The notes under the pieces were generated by a model. The model saw only the letters and a program-made list of their open reading frames with translations, ran no database searches and was not told the DNA's origin. Shown here one piece after another: positions 7,783 to 16,778 of a DNA stretch of 64,000 nt. The DNA lies in contig CAWHCD010000004.1 in the NCBI GenBank assembly GCA_963828015.1, positions 186,001 to 250,000 on the forward strand, read 5' to 3'. The position numbers were made by a program, and so were the translations under genes. The number at the start of each line of letters is the position of its first letter. Position 1 is the stretch's first letter. The stretch comes from CAVPUA01 sp963828015 (lineage in GTDB: Bacteria; Actinomycetota; Actinomycetes; Mycobacteriales; Jatrophihabitantaceae).

Positions 7783-9167
7783 CCCTTTACTGCCTGCTTC
7801 ATCAACGACCGACCGAAGTCCCAGATCAGTCCGGCCCCGGAGTGGGCCTCATCCATCACCGCCGCGAAGCCATCGACGAACGCGTCCACTTCTCGATCGC
7901 CGATGGTCAGCGGCGGGATCAGCTTGATGACTTCCAGGTGGTCACCCGAGACCTGGGTCAGGATGTGGTGCTCGTGGAACAAGGCGTGCACCACCGTCTG
8001 GGCGAACAAGCCCTTGCGGGCGGCCTGCAGCCCCATCCACGCGGCCCGCAGCTTGAGCGAGGACGGCCGACCGAACTCCAGTCCGATCATCAGTCCGCGC
8101 CCACGAACCTCGTGCAGCAGCTCGTAGCTGCCGACCAGCTCGGCCAGCCGCTTCTGCAGCCGGTCCCCGACTTCGCGGGCGTTTTCGACGACATGCTCGG
8201 CGTCGATCACGTGCAACGTGGCCAGGCCGGCGGCCATGGCCTGGGCGTTGGAGCCGAAGGTCGAGTCGTGCACCAGCACGCGGTCCATCGACGAATACAC
8301 CTTGTCGAAGATCGCGCTGGTGGTCAGCGTCGCACCGACCGGCACATAGCCGCCCGAGAGCGCCTTGGCGGTGGTCACGATGTCGGGGGTGACGCCGTCG
8401 TGCTCATAGGCGAAGAAGTCGCCCGTGCGCCCGACCCCGGTCTGCACCTCGTCGGCGATGAACAACGCGCCGTAGCGTCGGGTCAGTTCCTGGGCACCGC
8501 GCAGGAACCCCTCGGGCGAGACGAGCACGCCCTTGCCCTGGATCGGTTCGACCAGGAACGCGGCCACATCGCCCTTGCGCAGTTCGCGCTCGAGCGAGGT
8601 CAGGTCGCCCAGCGCGATCGCCGTGTCAGGCAGCAGCGGATCGAAGCCCTTGCGGAACTCCTTGGCCCCGTTCACCGACAACGAACCGGTTGTCAGGCCA
8701 TGGAAGGCGTGATCGACGTAGACGACGCGGGGACGTTTGGTGGTGTAACGGGCGAACTTCAGCGCCGCCTCGACCGCCTCGGTACCGCTGTTGGAGAAGT
8801 AGACCCGGTCCAGGTGCGGCGCCTTGGCCAGCAGCCGTTCGGCCAACAGCCCGGCCAGCGGCGCGCAGTCGAACTGGGTGAGATCGGCCAGGTTCGCATC
8901 GAGCACGTCATGGACCGCCTGGCGCACCACCGGGTTGTGCCGACCCAGGGCAAACACCCCGAACCCGGCAAGCATGTCGAGGTAGGCCGTGCCGTCGGCC
9001 TCGTAGAGGTAGGCCCCCTCGGCGCGGGTGTAGACCTTGTCGAAGCCGATCGTGTGCAGCATCCGCGGCAATTGCCGATTCAGGTGCTGCTCGTGCAACG
9101 CGTAACGCTCATCGCCGCGCTGGCGCAACAGCGCGGCGAGATCGAAGGATGAACCCATGTGGATCAT
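7779..9167 (-). CDS. hpnO: Class III PLP aminotransferase, HpnO-like
   Basis: About 462 residues from the ATG at 9167, with AGAGG five bases ahead (GTG 9170 and ATG 9158 are alternatives). Class III marks are present: SNSGTEAVEAALKFAR for phosphate binding, FIADEVQTGVGRTG with the PLP Asp, and DIVTTAKALSGGYVPVGA with the Schiff-base Lys. It stands divergent from hpnC at the edge of a full hopanoid cluster, which is where HpnO, the enzyme that makes aminobacteriohopanetriol from ribosylhopane, is usually found. Ornithine- or lysine-type aminotransferase is the alternative. Family certain; HpnO role from context. Confidence 0.85.
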   Translation of the reverse strand: MIHMGSSFDLAALLRQRGDERYALHEQHLNRQLPRMLHTIGFDKVYTRAEGAYLYEADGTAYLDMLAGFGVFALGRHNPVVRQAVHDVLDANLADLTQFDCAPLAGLLAERLLAKAPHLDRVYFSNSGTEAVEAALKFARYTTKRPRVVYVDHAFHGLTTGSLSVNGAKEFRKGFDPLLPDTAIALGDLTSLERELRKGDVAAFLVEPIQGKGVLVSPEGFLRGAQELTRRYGALFIADEVQTGVGRTGDFFAYEHDGVTPDIVTTAKALSGGYVPVGATLTTSAIFDKVYSSMDRVLVHDSTFGSNAQAMAAGLATLHVIDAEHVVENAREVGDRLQKRLAELVGSYELLHEVRGRGLMIGLEFGRPSSLKLRAAWMGLQAARKGLFAQTVVHALFHEHHILTQVSGDHLEVIKLIPPLTIGDREVDAFVDGFAAVMDEAHSGAGLIWDFGRSLMKQAVKG

Positions 9168-9302
9168 CACCCCCTCTTCACCCGAGACTCAACACAAACG
9201 CCTAAGACTCAGTGAACGTTAGCCCACACGGGCGCGTATTCAAGGTCGCGCCTACCCGAGGCAATGCGACCATTGGGAACTTTGACCGGCTAAGGTTTGA
9301 CT

Positions 9303-10157
9303 GTGAACCCAGCCCAATTGGGCAGGCACGGGTCTGATTCTCCAGGCATCGACGCCGACCTCCAAGCCCTGGCGGCCCAGGCGGGAGGAGAAAACTTTCC
9401 CGTCGCGCTGCGCATCATCCCCAAGGCGCCGCGCCGGCACCTCGAACGCGTCTACGCCTACGCCCGGTTCGTCGACGACATCGGCGACGAGGCCCCCGGG
9501 GATCGCCGCGCCCTGCTCGACCGCGTCGAGCGCGATGTGCGGCTCCTGGGTCTCGGCTCACCCGAACTGACGCCTGTGCGGGCGCTCGCACCGGTCATCG
9601 AGCAGTGCCACGTACCGCTGCAGCCGTTCCTGGACCTGATCGAGGCCAATCGGGTCGATCAGGTCGTCACCAGCTACGCGACGTTCGACGATCTGCTCGA
9701 CTACTGCCGGCTGTCCGCGGCCCCGATCGGACGCATCGTGCTGCACATCGCCGACGCGGCCGCACCGGACAACGTCGCCGACTCCGACCAGGTCTGCGCC
9801 GCCCTGCAGGTGCTCGAACACTGCCAGGACGTCGGCGAGGACGCCCGAATGGGACGGGTCTACCTGCCCTTCGCCGAACTGGACGGCGCCGACGTCCACG
9901 GCCCGACGACAAGTGCCGCCCTCCGCTCGGTCGTTCGCACGCAGGTCGAGCGCTCCGAACGCCTGCTCGAGCCCGGCCGGGGCCTCGTCGCCCGCCTGCA
10001 CGGCTGGAGCAAGATCGCCGTGGCCGGTTATCTGGCCGGCGGACTGGCCACCGCTGACGCGCTCCGGGCCGGCAACTTCGACGTCCTGGCCCACGCGCTC
10101 AAGCCGTCCCAGGCGCGCACCGCCTATCACGCGACCCGACTGCTGGTCCGCCGGTGA
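9303..10157 (+). CDS. hpnC: Presqualene-route squalene synthase HpnC
   Basis: 284 residues from GTG 9303, which has AAGG seven bases upstream; a TTG at 9297 is also open. It is an all-helical trans-isoprenyl synthase. The first Asp-rich site reads YAYARFVDDIGDE near residue 55, and the second region reads LEHCQDVGEDARMGRVYLP. In the three-enzyme route HpnD makes presqualene diphosphate, HpnC converts it to hydroxysqualene and HpnE reduces that to squalene. It is the first gene of the hopanoid operon and overlaps hpnD by 4 bases (GTGA). Confidence 0.93.
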   Translation: MNPAQLGRHGSDSPGIDADLQALAAQAGGENFPVALRIIPKAPRRHLERVYAYARFVDDIGDEAPGDRRALLDRVERDVRLLGLGSPELTPVRALAPVIEQCHVPLQPFLDLIEANRVDQVVTSYATFDDLLDYCRLSAAPIGRIVLHIADAAAPDNVADSDQVCAALQVLEHCQDVGEDARMGRVYLPFAELDGADVHGPTTSAALRSVVRTQVERSERLLEPGRGLVARLHGWSKIAVAGYLAGGLATADALRAGNFDVLAHALKPSQARTAYHATRLLVRR

Positions 10158-11014
10158 ACGTCGACGCCGCGTACGCCGAATGCGAACGGATCACCCGGGA
10201 ACAGGCGCGAAACTTCGCCTGGGGCATCCGGCTGCTGCCTGCCCCCAAGCGCAAGGCGCTCTCGGCCGTCTACGCCCTCGCCCGGCGCATCGACGACATC
10301 GGCGATGGCACCCTGCCCGCTGCGCGCAAGGTCGAGCTGCTCGCCCAGGCCCGCGCGGGCGCACTCGCGCCGGCCGAGCATCCCGACGACCCGGTACTCG
10401 TCGCCCTCGCCGACGCCGCCGGCCGGCTCCCGATCCCGTTGGCGGCATTCGGCGAACTCGTCGACGGCTGCGAGATGGACGTGCAGGGTCGGCGCTACGA
10501 GACCCTCGATGAACTCGTCGACTACTGCCGATGCGTCGCGGGCTCCATCGGGCGGCTTTCCCTCGGCGTCTTCAGCCCCGACGGCGCCGATCCGCAGACC
10601 GCGGACATCGCAAATACCTTGGGCGTGGCGCTGCAGCTGACGAATATCTTGCGCGACATACGCGAAGATCTAGGCAATGGACGCATCTACCTGCCCGCCG
10701 CGGACCTCGCGCTGTTCGGCGTCGAGCTCAAGACGACCGCCGACGGCGAGCTCGACGCGCAGGACGGGCGGCTGGCCGAGCTGGTCCGCTTCGAGGCGGC
10801 CCGCGCCTGGGGCTGGTACGACCGGGGCCTGCGCCTGCTGCCGTCCCTGGATCGCCGCAGCGCCGCCTGCTGCGCGGCAATGGCCGGGATCTACCAACAA
10901 CTACTGGCCAAGATCGCGGCCAACCCCGAGATCATCATGACCGGCCGCGCCTCGTTGACGACCGGGCAGAAGCTACGGGTGGCCGCCCGAGGACTGGCCG
11001 GCCGTCATGGCTGA
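10154..11014 (+). CDS. hpnD: Presqualene diphosphate synthase HpnD
   Basis: 286 residues, GTG start coupled to the hpnC stop. Trans-isoprenyl diphosphate synthase fold with VYALARRIDDIGDG as the first Asp-rich motif and LQLTNILRDIREDLGNGRIYLP as the second, which is the typical HpnD/phytoene-synthase pattern. It condenses two farnesyl diphosphates into presqualene diphosphate. The end overlaps hpnE by 8 bases. It shares the fold with its neighbour HpnC, and the two divide the two half-reactions of classical squalene synthase. Confidence 0.94.
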   Translation: MNVDAAYAECERITREQARNFAWGIRLLPAPKRKALSAVYALARRIDDIGDGTLPAARKVELLAQARAGALAPAEHPDDPVLVALADAAGRLPIPLAAFGELVDGCEMDVQGRRYETLDELVDYCRCVAGSIGRLSLGVFSPDGADPQTADIANTLGVALQLTNILRDIREDLGNGRIYLPAADLALFGVELKTTADGELDAQDGRLAELVRFEAARAWGWYDRGLRLLPSLDRRSAACCAAMAGIYQQLLAKIAANPEIIMTGRASLTTGQKLRVAARGLAGRHG

Positions 11015-12356
11015 GCCGAGTGTGGTCGTCGGCGGTGGGCTGGCCGGCATCTCGGCTGCCCTGACCCTGGCCGACGCCGGACGCGAGGTCGTCCTGCTCG
11101 AAGGCCGACCCCGCTTGGGCGGCGCGGCGTTCTCCTTCCGGCGCGGTGAGTTGTCGATCGACAACGGTCAGCACGTCTTTCTGCGCTGCTGCGATCACTA
11201 CCAGGCGTTGCTGGCCCGCCTCGGCGTCGCCGATCAGGTCGTGCTGCAGCACCACCTGGATATCCCGGTGTTGCGCGCCGACGGACGCACGGCCCGGCTG
11301 TCCCGGCGGCCCGGCGTGCCGGCGCCGCTGCATCTGAGCGCGGCCCTGATCGGGTACGGCCTGCTGTCGCCGGCCGACCGGCTGCGCGCCGTGCGCGGGG
11401 CGCTGGCCCTGCGCACCCTGCGACCCACCGACCCCGCCCTGGACAACCAGACGCTGGGTCAGTTCCTGCGCCGCCACGGCCAGAACGACGCCACGATCGC
11501 GGCGTTGTGGTCGATCGTGGTCACCGCGACGCTGAACCTGCCGCCCGACGATGCCTCCCTGGCCCTGGCCGCGAAGGTGTTCCGTACCGGTCTGCTCGAT
11601 CACGCGCCGGCCGCGGACGTCGGCTATGCCGATGCCCCGCTGGGCGAACTGCACTTCACCGCCGCACGCACCGCCCTGGAAAAGGCCGGCGTCGAGGTGC
11701 TGCTCTCCCATCGGGTGCGCTCCGTCGACGCCGGCGCCGTTCGGGCCAGCGGGCCCGACGGGGAGCGGTCGTGGCAGCCCGACGCCGTCGTCGTCGCTCT
11801 GCCCTGGCGCGAGGCGCTGGCCGTCGCGCCGCGGTTGCGCGGGGGGTCGCTGGCCAATGTCGAGGGTCTGGGCGCGGCCCCCATCGTCAACGTCCACGTG
11901 ATCTATGACCGCAAGGTGACCGATCTGCCCTTCGCGGCCGCCGTCGACTCCCCGGCTCAGTGGATCTTCGACCGGACGGCGACCTCCGGTCTGGCCCGAG
12001 GCCAGTACCTGGCCATCACGGTGTCGGCGGCCGACGCCATCATCGACACCCCCAGCGCCACCCTGACCGACCGGTTCATCGCCGAGCTGGCCCGCCTTTT
12101 TCCCGCCGCGGGAAGAGCCACCGTCCTCGATGCGTTTGTTACGCGGGAGAGGCGAGCGACGTTTCGCCAGGCGGCCGGGTCGGCAGCGTTGCGGCCCCGG
12201 ACGCGATCGGAGGTCGACGGCGTGTGGTTGGCCGGGGCCTGGGTCGCGACCGGCTGGCCCGACACGATGGAAAGTGCGGTGCGAAGCGGGGTCCAAGCGG
12301 CGCAGGATGTCCTTGCAGTAGCTCGAGACGACCGGGATCGGGGGTTGGCGGCATGA
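11007..12356 (+). CDS. hpnE: Hydroxysqualene dehydroxylase HpnE
   Basis: 449 residues. N-terminal FAD-binding Rossmann motif VVVGGGLAGISAALTLADAG followed by EGRPRLGGAAFSF, the amine-oxidase/phytoene-desaturase fold. The C-terminal FAD motif reads GVWLAGAWVATGWPDTMESAVRSG. HpnE reduces hydroxysqualene to squalene. Start is in the hpnD coding end; its stop overlaps the next ATG (ATGA at 12353-12356), keeping the pathway enzymes in one coupled operon. Confidence 0.94.
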   Translation: MAEPSVVVGGGLAGISAALTLADAGREVVLLEGRPRLGGAAFSFRRGELSIDNGQHVFLRCCDHYQALLARLGVADQVVLQHHLDIPVLRADGRTARLSRRPGVPAPLHLSAALIGYGLLSPADRLRAVRGALALRTLRPTDPALDNQTLGQFLRRHGQNDATIAALWSIVVTATLNLPPDDASLALAAKVFRTGLLDHAPAADVGYADAPLGELHFTAARTALEKAGVEVLLSHRVRSVDAGAVRASGPDGERSWQPDAVVVALPWREALAVAPRLRGGSLANVEGLGAAPIVNVHVIYDRKVTDLPFAAAVDSPAQWIFDRTATSGLARGQYLAITVSAADAIIDTPSATLTDRFIAELARLFPAAGRATVLDAFVTRERRATFRQAAGSAALRPRTRSEVDGVWLAGAWVATGWPDTMESAVRSGVQAAQDVLAVARDDRDRGLAA

Positions 12357-13372
12357 CAGCGACAGCAGTCCAGGCACGGCAGATCGTCGATCAGGCGGCG
12401 CTGCTGGTGACCCCGGCCCTGGCCACCGCCATCGACTCGCTCGACCCGCGGATGCGCCTGATCGCGAGCTACCAGATGGGTTGGTGCGACGCCGAGGGCA
12501 ACCCGACCGATGCAGGCGGCAAGGGCCTGCGGGCGGCGATGGCCATCGTGTCCGCGGTCGCCGCCGGCGGTTCACCGGCCGCAGGCGTGCCCGGAGCGGT
12601 CGCGGTCGAACTCGTCCACAACTTCTCGCTGCTGCACGACGACGTGATGGATCGCGACCTCGAACGCCGCCATCGCCCGACCGGTTGGGTCGCCTTCGGC
12701 GACGGGCAGGCCATCCTGGCCGGCAACGCGATGCTGACGCTGGCCTTCGACGTGCTGCTGGCCGACCCGGTGCATGGTCCGGACAGCCTGGCCCATCTGA
12801 CCCGAGCGGTCCAGGGCTTGATCAGCGGCCAGTCCGACGATCTCGCCCTGGAGCAGTCCCCCAGCGTCGATCTGGCCGGCTGCCTGGCGATGGAGGCCGG
12901 CAAGACGGCCGCCCTCATCTCGTGCGCGGCCTCGATCGGGGCCGTCGGCGCCGGCGCGCCGGCCGAGGTGATCGACGCGCTGAGCCAATACGGCTTCGAG
13001 CTCGGGCTGGCCTTCCAGATCGTCGACGACATCCTCGGCATCAGCGGCGACCCCGCGATCACCGGCAAGTCCTCGTCCTCGGACGTGCGCGCGGGCAAGC
13101 GCAGCGCCCCGGTCGTCGCCGCGCTGACCTCGGGAACCGAAGCCGGAGCCGCGCTGGAATCGTTGTTGGCCGACGGCCCGCCCAAGACCGAAGAGGACGT
13201 CGATCGCGCGACGGCGCTGATCGAACAGGCCGGGGGCCTGCGCTGGGCCGCGCACGAGGCCGACGAGCGGCTGCGGCTGGCCCTCGGCCATCTCGAGATC
13301 CTCCCGGCCGACTCACCGGCCCGGGCCGACCTCACGACCCTGGCCCGCTTCGTCGTGGCCCGGGACCGGTAG
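12353..13372 (+). CDS. Polyprenyl (farnesyl-type) diphosphate synthase
   Basis: 339 residues starting MTATAVQARQIVDQAA at the ATG that overlaps the hpnE stop; the longer open frame upstream is only the hpnE shadow. Both Asp-rich motifs of trans-polyprenyl synthases are present, LLHDDVMDRD near residue 95 and FQIVDDILGISGD near residue 225. Placement between hpnE and shc argues for a dedicated farnesyl diphosphate supply for squalene. Chain length cannot be read with certainty; geranylgeranyl activity is the alternative. Confidence 0.92.
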   Translation: MTATAVQARQIVDQAALLVTPALATAIDSLDPRMRLIASYQMGWCDAEGNPTDAGGKGLRAAMAIVSAVAAGGSPAAGVPGAVAVELVHNFSLLHDDVMDRDLERRHRPTGWVAFGDGQAILAGNAMLTLAFDVLLADPVHGPDSLAHLTRAVQGLISGQSDDLALEQSPSVDLAGCLAMEAGKTAALISCAASIGAVGAGAPAEVIDALSQYGFELGLAFQIVDDILGISGDPAITGKSSSSDVRAGKRSAPVVAALTSGTEAGAALESLLADGPPKTEEDVDRATALIEQAGGLRWAAHEADERLRLALGHLEILPADSPARADLTTLARFVVARDR

Positions 13373-13380
13373 GGGGCGGG

Positions 13381-15273
13381 ATGAGTTTTCCGCAACGACA
13401 GGCCAAGACCCGCGCCGCCGCGCTCGCCACCGAGCGGGCGCGTGACTACCTGCTGCAGCGCCAGGATCCGACCGGTTGGTGGAAGGGCGAACTGCGCACC
13501 AACGTCACCATGGACGCCGAGGACCTGCTGATGCGGCAGTTCCTCGGCATCCTCACCGAGACCGACCTCGAGCAGGCAGCGCGCTGGATTGCCTCCCAGC
13601 AGCGCGCCGACGGCACCTGGGCCAACTTCGAGGGTGGGCCGGGCGACCTGTCCACGACCGTCGAGGCCTACGTCGCCCTTCGGCTGGCCGGGTATTCCAA
13701 GGACGCCGAGCCGCTCGTCCGCGCCCGCAGCTGGATCCACACCAACGGTGGCCTCGAGGGCACCCGGGTCTTCACCCGCATCTGGCTGGCCCTGTTCGGT
13801 GAATGGTCCTGGGACGAGCTGCCCACGATGCCGCCCGAACTGATCTTCCTGCCGCCGTCGTTCCCACTCAACATCTACCAATGGGGCTGCTGGGCCCGCC
13901 AGACGGTCGTTCCGTTGACGATCGTGGCTAGCCTGCGCCCGGTCCGCCCGCTGCCCTTCCACGTCGACGAACTGCGCATCGGCGGCGTTCCGGCCGAACG
14001 GCAGCTGGCGCGGCGCTTCAGCGTGTCCGGGGCGTTCCAGCTGCTGGACAAGGGGCTCAACCTCTATCAGCGCGCACCGTGGCACCCGGGGCGCGAGCGG
14101 GCCATGCGCGAGGCCACCGAATGGATCCTGGCCCGTCAGGAGGCCGACGGCGGCTGGGGCGGCATCCAGCCCCCGTGGGTGTACTCGGTGCTCGCCCTGC
14201 ACCTGATGGGCTACTCACTGGATCACCCGGTGATGGTGGCCGCGATCGAGGGCTTCGACAGCTTCCTGGTCCGCGAAGAGACGCCCGAGGGCCCGCTGCG
14301 GCGCCTGGAGGCCTGCCAGTCCCCCGTATGGGACACCGCCCTGGCCCTGATCGCCCTCGATGACGCCGGCGTCAAGCACGACCACCCGGCCGTCGTTCGC
14401 GGCGCGGAGTGGATCGTCGGCGAAGAGGTCCACTCCGGTGGCGACTGGGCGGTGAAGCGTCCGGGCCTGACCCCGGCCGGGTGGGCGTTCGAGTTCGCCA
14501 ACGACGTCTACCCCGACATCGATGACACCGCCGAGGTCGTCATCGCGCTCAACCGCCTGACCAATCCCGACTACGAGGCGGCGATCCAGCGCGGCGTCGA
14601 CTGGGTCGTCGGCATGCAATCCGCCGATGGCGGCTGGGGTGCGTTCGACGCCGACAACACCCACACGTTCATCAACCGGCTCCCGTTCTGCGATTTCGGG
14701 GCGGTCATCGACCCGCCGACCGCCGACGTCACCGCCCACTGCGTCGAGATGCTGGCCGTGCGCGGTCTGGCCGACGGCGTCGCCGCGCAGCGCGGGGTGC
14801 ATTGGCTGCTCCAGGCGCAGGAAGCCGACGGCTCGTGGTTCGGCCGTTGGGGGGCCAACTACCTCTACGGCACCGGCGCGGTCGTGCCCGCACTCGTCGA
14901 AGCGGGCGTCGAGACAACCTCCCGGCCCATCCAGCGCGCTGTGCGCTGGCTCTACGACCACCAGAACGCCGACGGCGGCTGGGGTGAGGATCTGCGCTCC
15001 TACACCGACGCGTCCTGGGCCGGCCGCGGAGCCTCCACCCCGTCACAGACCGGTTGGGCCCTCATGGCCCTGCTGGCCGCCGATGACACCTCGCCGGTCG
15101 TCGACGCCGGCATCAACTACCTGATCCAGGCCCAGCGCGCCGATGGCGGCTGGGACGAGGAGCTCTACACGGGCACGGGTTTCCCCGGTGACTTCTACAT
15201 CAACTACGAGCTGTACCGGCACATCTTCCCGCTCAACGCACTCGCCCGCTTCCTGAAGAAGGTGTCGGCATGA
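13381..15273 (+). CDS. shc: Squalene-hopene cyclase
   Basis: 630 residues, the normal length for bacterial SHC, starting at ATG 13381 behind a G-rich ribosome site and 8 bases after the polyprenyl synthase stop. The catalytic acid motif DIDDTAEV lies at residues 379-382 (DxDD), matching the position known from characterised cyclases. Repeated QW-type motifs are seen, such as EADGGWGG, SADGGWGAF, NADGGWGED and RADGGWDEE. It cyclises squalene to hopene and hopanol at the membrane. The stop overlaps the following gene (ATGA). Confidence 0.96.
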   Translation: MSFPQRQAKTRAAALATERARDYLLQRQDPTGWWKGELRTNVTMDAEDLLMRQFLGILTETDLEQAARWIASQQRADGTWANFEGGPGDLSTTVEAYVALRLAGYSKDAEPLVRARSWIHTNGGLEGTRVFTRIWLALFGEWSWDELPTMPPELIFLPPSFPLNIYQWGCWARQTVVPLTIVASLRPVRPLPFHVDELRIGGVPAERQLARRFSVSGAFQLLDKGLNLYQRAPWHPGRERAMREATEWILARQEADGGWGGIQPPWVYSVLALHLMGYSLDHPVMVAAIEGFDSFLVREETPEGPLRRLEACQSPVWDTALALIALDDAGVKHDHPAVVRGAEWIVGEEVHSGGDWAVKRPGLTPAGWAFEFANDVYPDIDDTAEVVIALNRLTNPDYEAAIQRGVDWVVGMQSADGGWGAFDADNTHTFINRLPFCDFGAVIDPPTADVTAHCVEMLAVRGLADGVAAQRGVHWLLQAQEADGSWFGRWGANYLYGTGAVVPALVEAGVETTSRPIQRAVRWLYDHQNADGGWGEDLRSYTDASWAGRGASTPSQTGWALMALLAADDTSPVVDAGINYLIQAQRADGGWDEELYTGTGFPGDFYINYELYRHIFPLNALARFLKKVSA

Positions 15274-16778
15274 GGACCCCCCGGCTCGTGGTCGCGACCG
15301 CCCTACGGTCGGAGTACGTCGCCCTACAGGGTCAGCTCGGCGGTGCGGCGCTCGAACGGTGCGGCATGGGCCTGACCAAGGTGCACAAGTGGCTGCCCCG
15401 CCTGGAGACCCTCGCCCCGGACGCCGTGGTCGTGGCCGGCGTCGCGGGCGGGTTGAGCCCCGAACTGCACGCCGGTGACATCGTCGTGGCCAGCGAGGTT
15501 CGCGATGTCACCGGCCGGACGGTCATCCGGGCCGCCGGACCGCTGGTGGCCGAGCTGCGCGCACGCGGACTGCGGGTGCACACCGGCCCGATGATCAGCA
15601 CCGACCACATCGTCAACGGCCCCGAACGGGCCGAGCTCGCCCGCACCGGCGCGCTGGCCGTCGACATGGAATCAGCGGCGATCGTGCGCTCGCTCAAGGC
15701 CAGCGGCGTGCCGGTCGCCGTGGTCCGGGTCATCGTCGACACCGTGCACGCACCGATCAACCGGCTCTCGACCGTCACCTCGGGGGCACAGGCGCTGCGC
15801 ATCCTGCGCAAGGTCGGGCCGGCGTTGCCGATCTGGGCCGCCCTGGCCGGACCCCGCACCGTAGTCCTCGCCTCACCGCGGTCCTTCTGTGCCGGCGTCG
15901 ACCGGGCGATCGACATCGTCGAACTGGCCTTGCGCCGCTATCCGCGCCCGGTCTACGTGCGGCGCCAGATCGTGCACAACGCGCATGTCGTGGCCGATCT
16001 GCAGAGTCGGGGCGCGGTGTTCGTCGACGAACTCGACGAGGTGCCCGATGGCACGGCGGTGGTGTTCTCCGCCCATGGCGTGCCCACTGCGGTCCGCGAC
16101 GAGGCCGCCCGCCGTGATCTGACGGTCATCGATGCCACCTGCCCGCTGGTGGCCAAGGTGCACACCGAGGCGAAGCGGTTCCTCAACCACGGCAGCGAGG
16201 TCATCTTCATCGGCCACGACCGCCACGACGAGACCGAGGGCACGCTGGGCCAGGCCCCCGGTCGGATCAAGCTGGTGCAGGACGTCTCGGACGCGGCGAT
16301 GGTCCACGTCGAGAACCCCGATAACGTCTCCTACCTGATGCAGACCACGTTGGCAGTCGATGAGGCGATGGAGGTGGCCGAGGTGTTGCGGGCCCGCTTC
16401 CCCAAGATCGAGGCCCCGCCGACCGAGGACATCTGCTACGCCACCACCAACCGTCAGCAGGCCGTTCGTGCGGTCGCCGCCGAGGTCGACGTCGTCATCG
16501 TCGTCGGGTCGAAGAACTCCTCGAACTCGGTGCGCCTGGTCGAGGTCTGCCAGCGCGACGGCACCCCGGCCTACCTCGTCGACGACGCCGCTGCCATTTC
16601 ACCGGCCTGGCTGCTCGGCAAGACCCGGATCGGCCTCACCGCCGGGGCCTCGGCCCCCCCACACCTGGTGGACGAAGTTATCGAAACCCTTCGCGCACTC
16701 GGACCGACAGAAGTGATCGAACGCGAGGTGACCCGGGAAGACGTCCGGTTCACCCTGCCCAAGGAGGTATTGCGCTGA
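15270..16778 (+). CDS. Fusion: HpnG adenosylhopane nucleosidase + IspH (HMBPP reductase)
   Basis: One uninterrupted 502-residue frame carries two enzymes. Residues 1-190 are an MTA/SAH-nucleosidase-type domain with VVVAGVAGGLSPELHAGDIV and the purine/ribose motif AVDMESAAI, as in HpnG, which releases adenine from adenosylhopane. Residues 195-500 are a complete IspH: SPRSFCAGVDRA (Cys207), HDRHDETEGTLGQ, DATCPLVAKVH (Cys291), DICYATTNRQ (Cys389) and SKNSSNS. The three Cys are the 4Fe-4S ligands. IspH makes IPP and DMAPP in the MEP pathway. The chain thus joins the first step (isoprene supply) and a late step (side-chain maturation) of hopanoid synthesis. No stop, ATG-proximal SD or frame break is seen at the junction. 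Confidence 0.93.
   Translation: MRTPRLVVATALRSEYVALQGQLGGAALERCGMGLTKVHKWLPRLETLAPDAVVVAGVAGGLSPELHAGDIVVASEVRDVTGRTVIRAAGPLVAELRARGLRVHTGPMISTDHIVNGPERAELARTGALAVDMESAAIVRSLKASGVPVAVVRVIVDTVHAPINRLSTVTSGAQALRILRKVGPALPIWAALAGPRTVVLASPRSFCAGVDRAIDIVELALRRYPRPVYVRRQIVHNAHVVADLQSRGAVFVDELDEVPDGTAVVFSAHGVPTAVRDEAARRDLTVIDATCPLVAKVHTEAKRFLNHGSEVIFIGHDRHDETEGTLGQAPGRIKLVQDVSDAAMVHVENPDNVSYLMQTTLAVDEAMEVAEVLRARFPKIEAPPTEDICYATTNRQQAVRAVAAEVDVVIVVGSKNSSNSVRLVEVCQRDGTPAYLVDDAAAISPAWLLGKTRIGLTAGASAPPHLVDEVIETLRALGPTEVIEREVTREDVRFTLPKEVLR

Noticed and set aside
9171..9302. Clear promoter between hpnO-like gene and hpnC
   Set aside because: TTG- and TAAG-like hexamers exist but no pair with acceptable spacing; nothing specific can be claimed.
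12481..13371. Very long open frame continuing upstream of the squalene-hopene cyclase start
   Set aside because: The upstream 300 codons are Arg/Gly/Pro-rich shadow of the polyprenyl synthase in another frame; the cyclase homology and ribosome site begin at 13381.
10935..15616. Long minus-strand open frames across the hopanoid operon (e.g. 10935-12575, 12469-14202)
   Set aside because: They are antisense to well-supported enzymes, with composition typical of GC-rich shadow frames and no recognisable motif.
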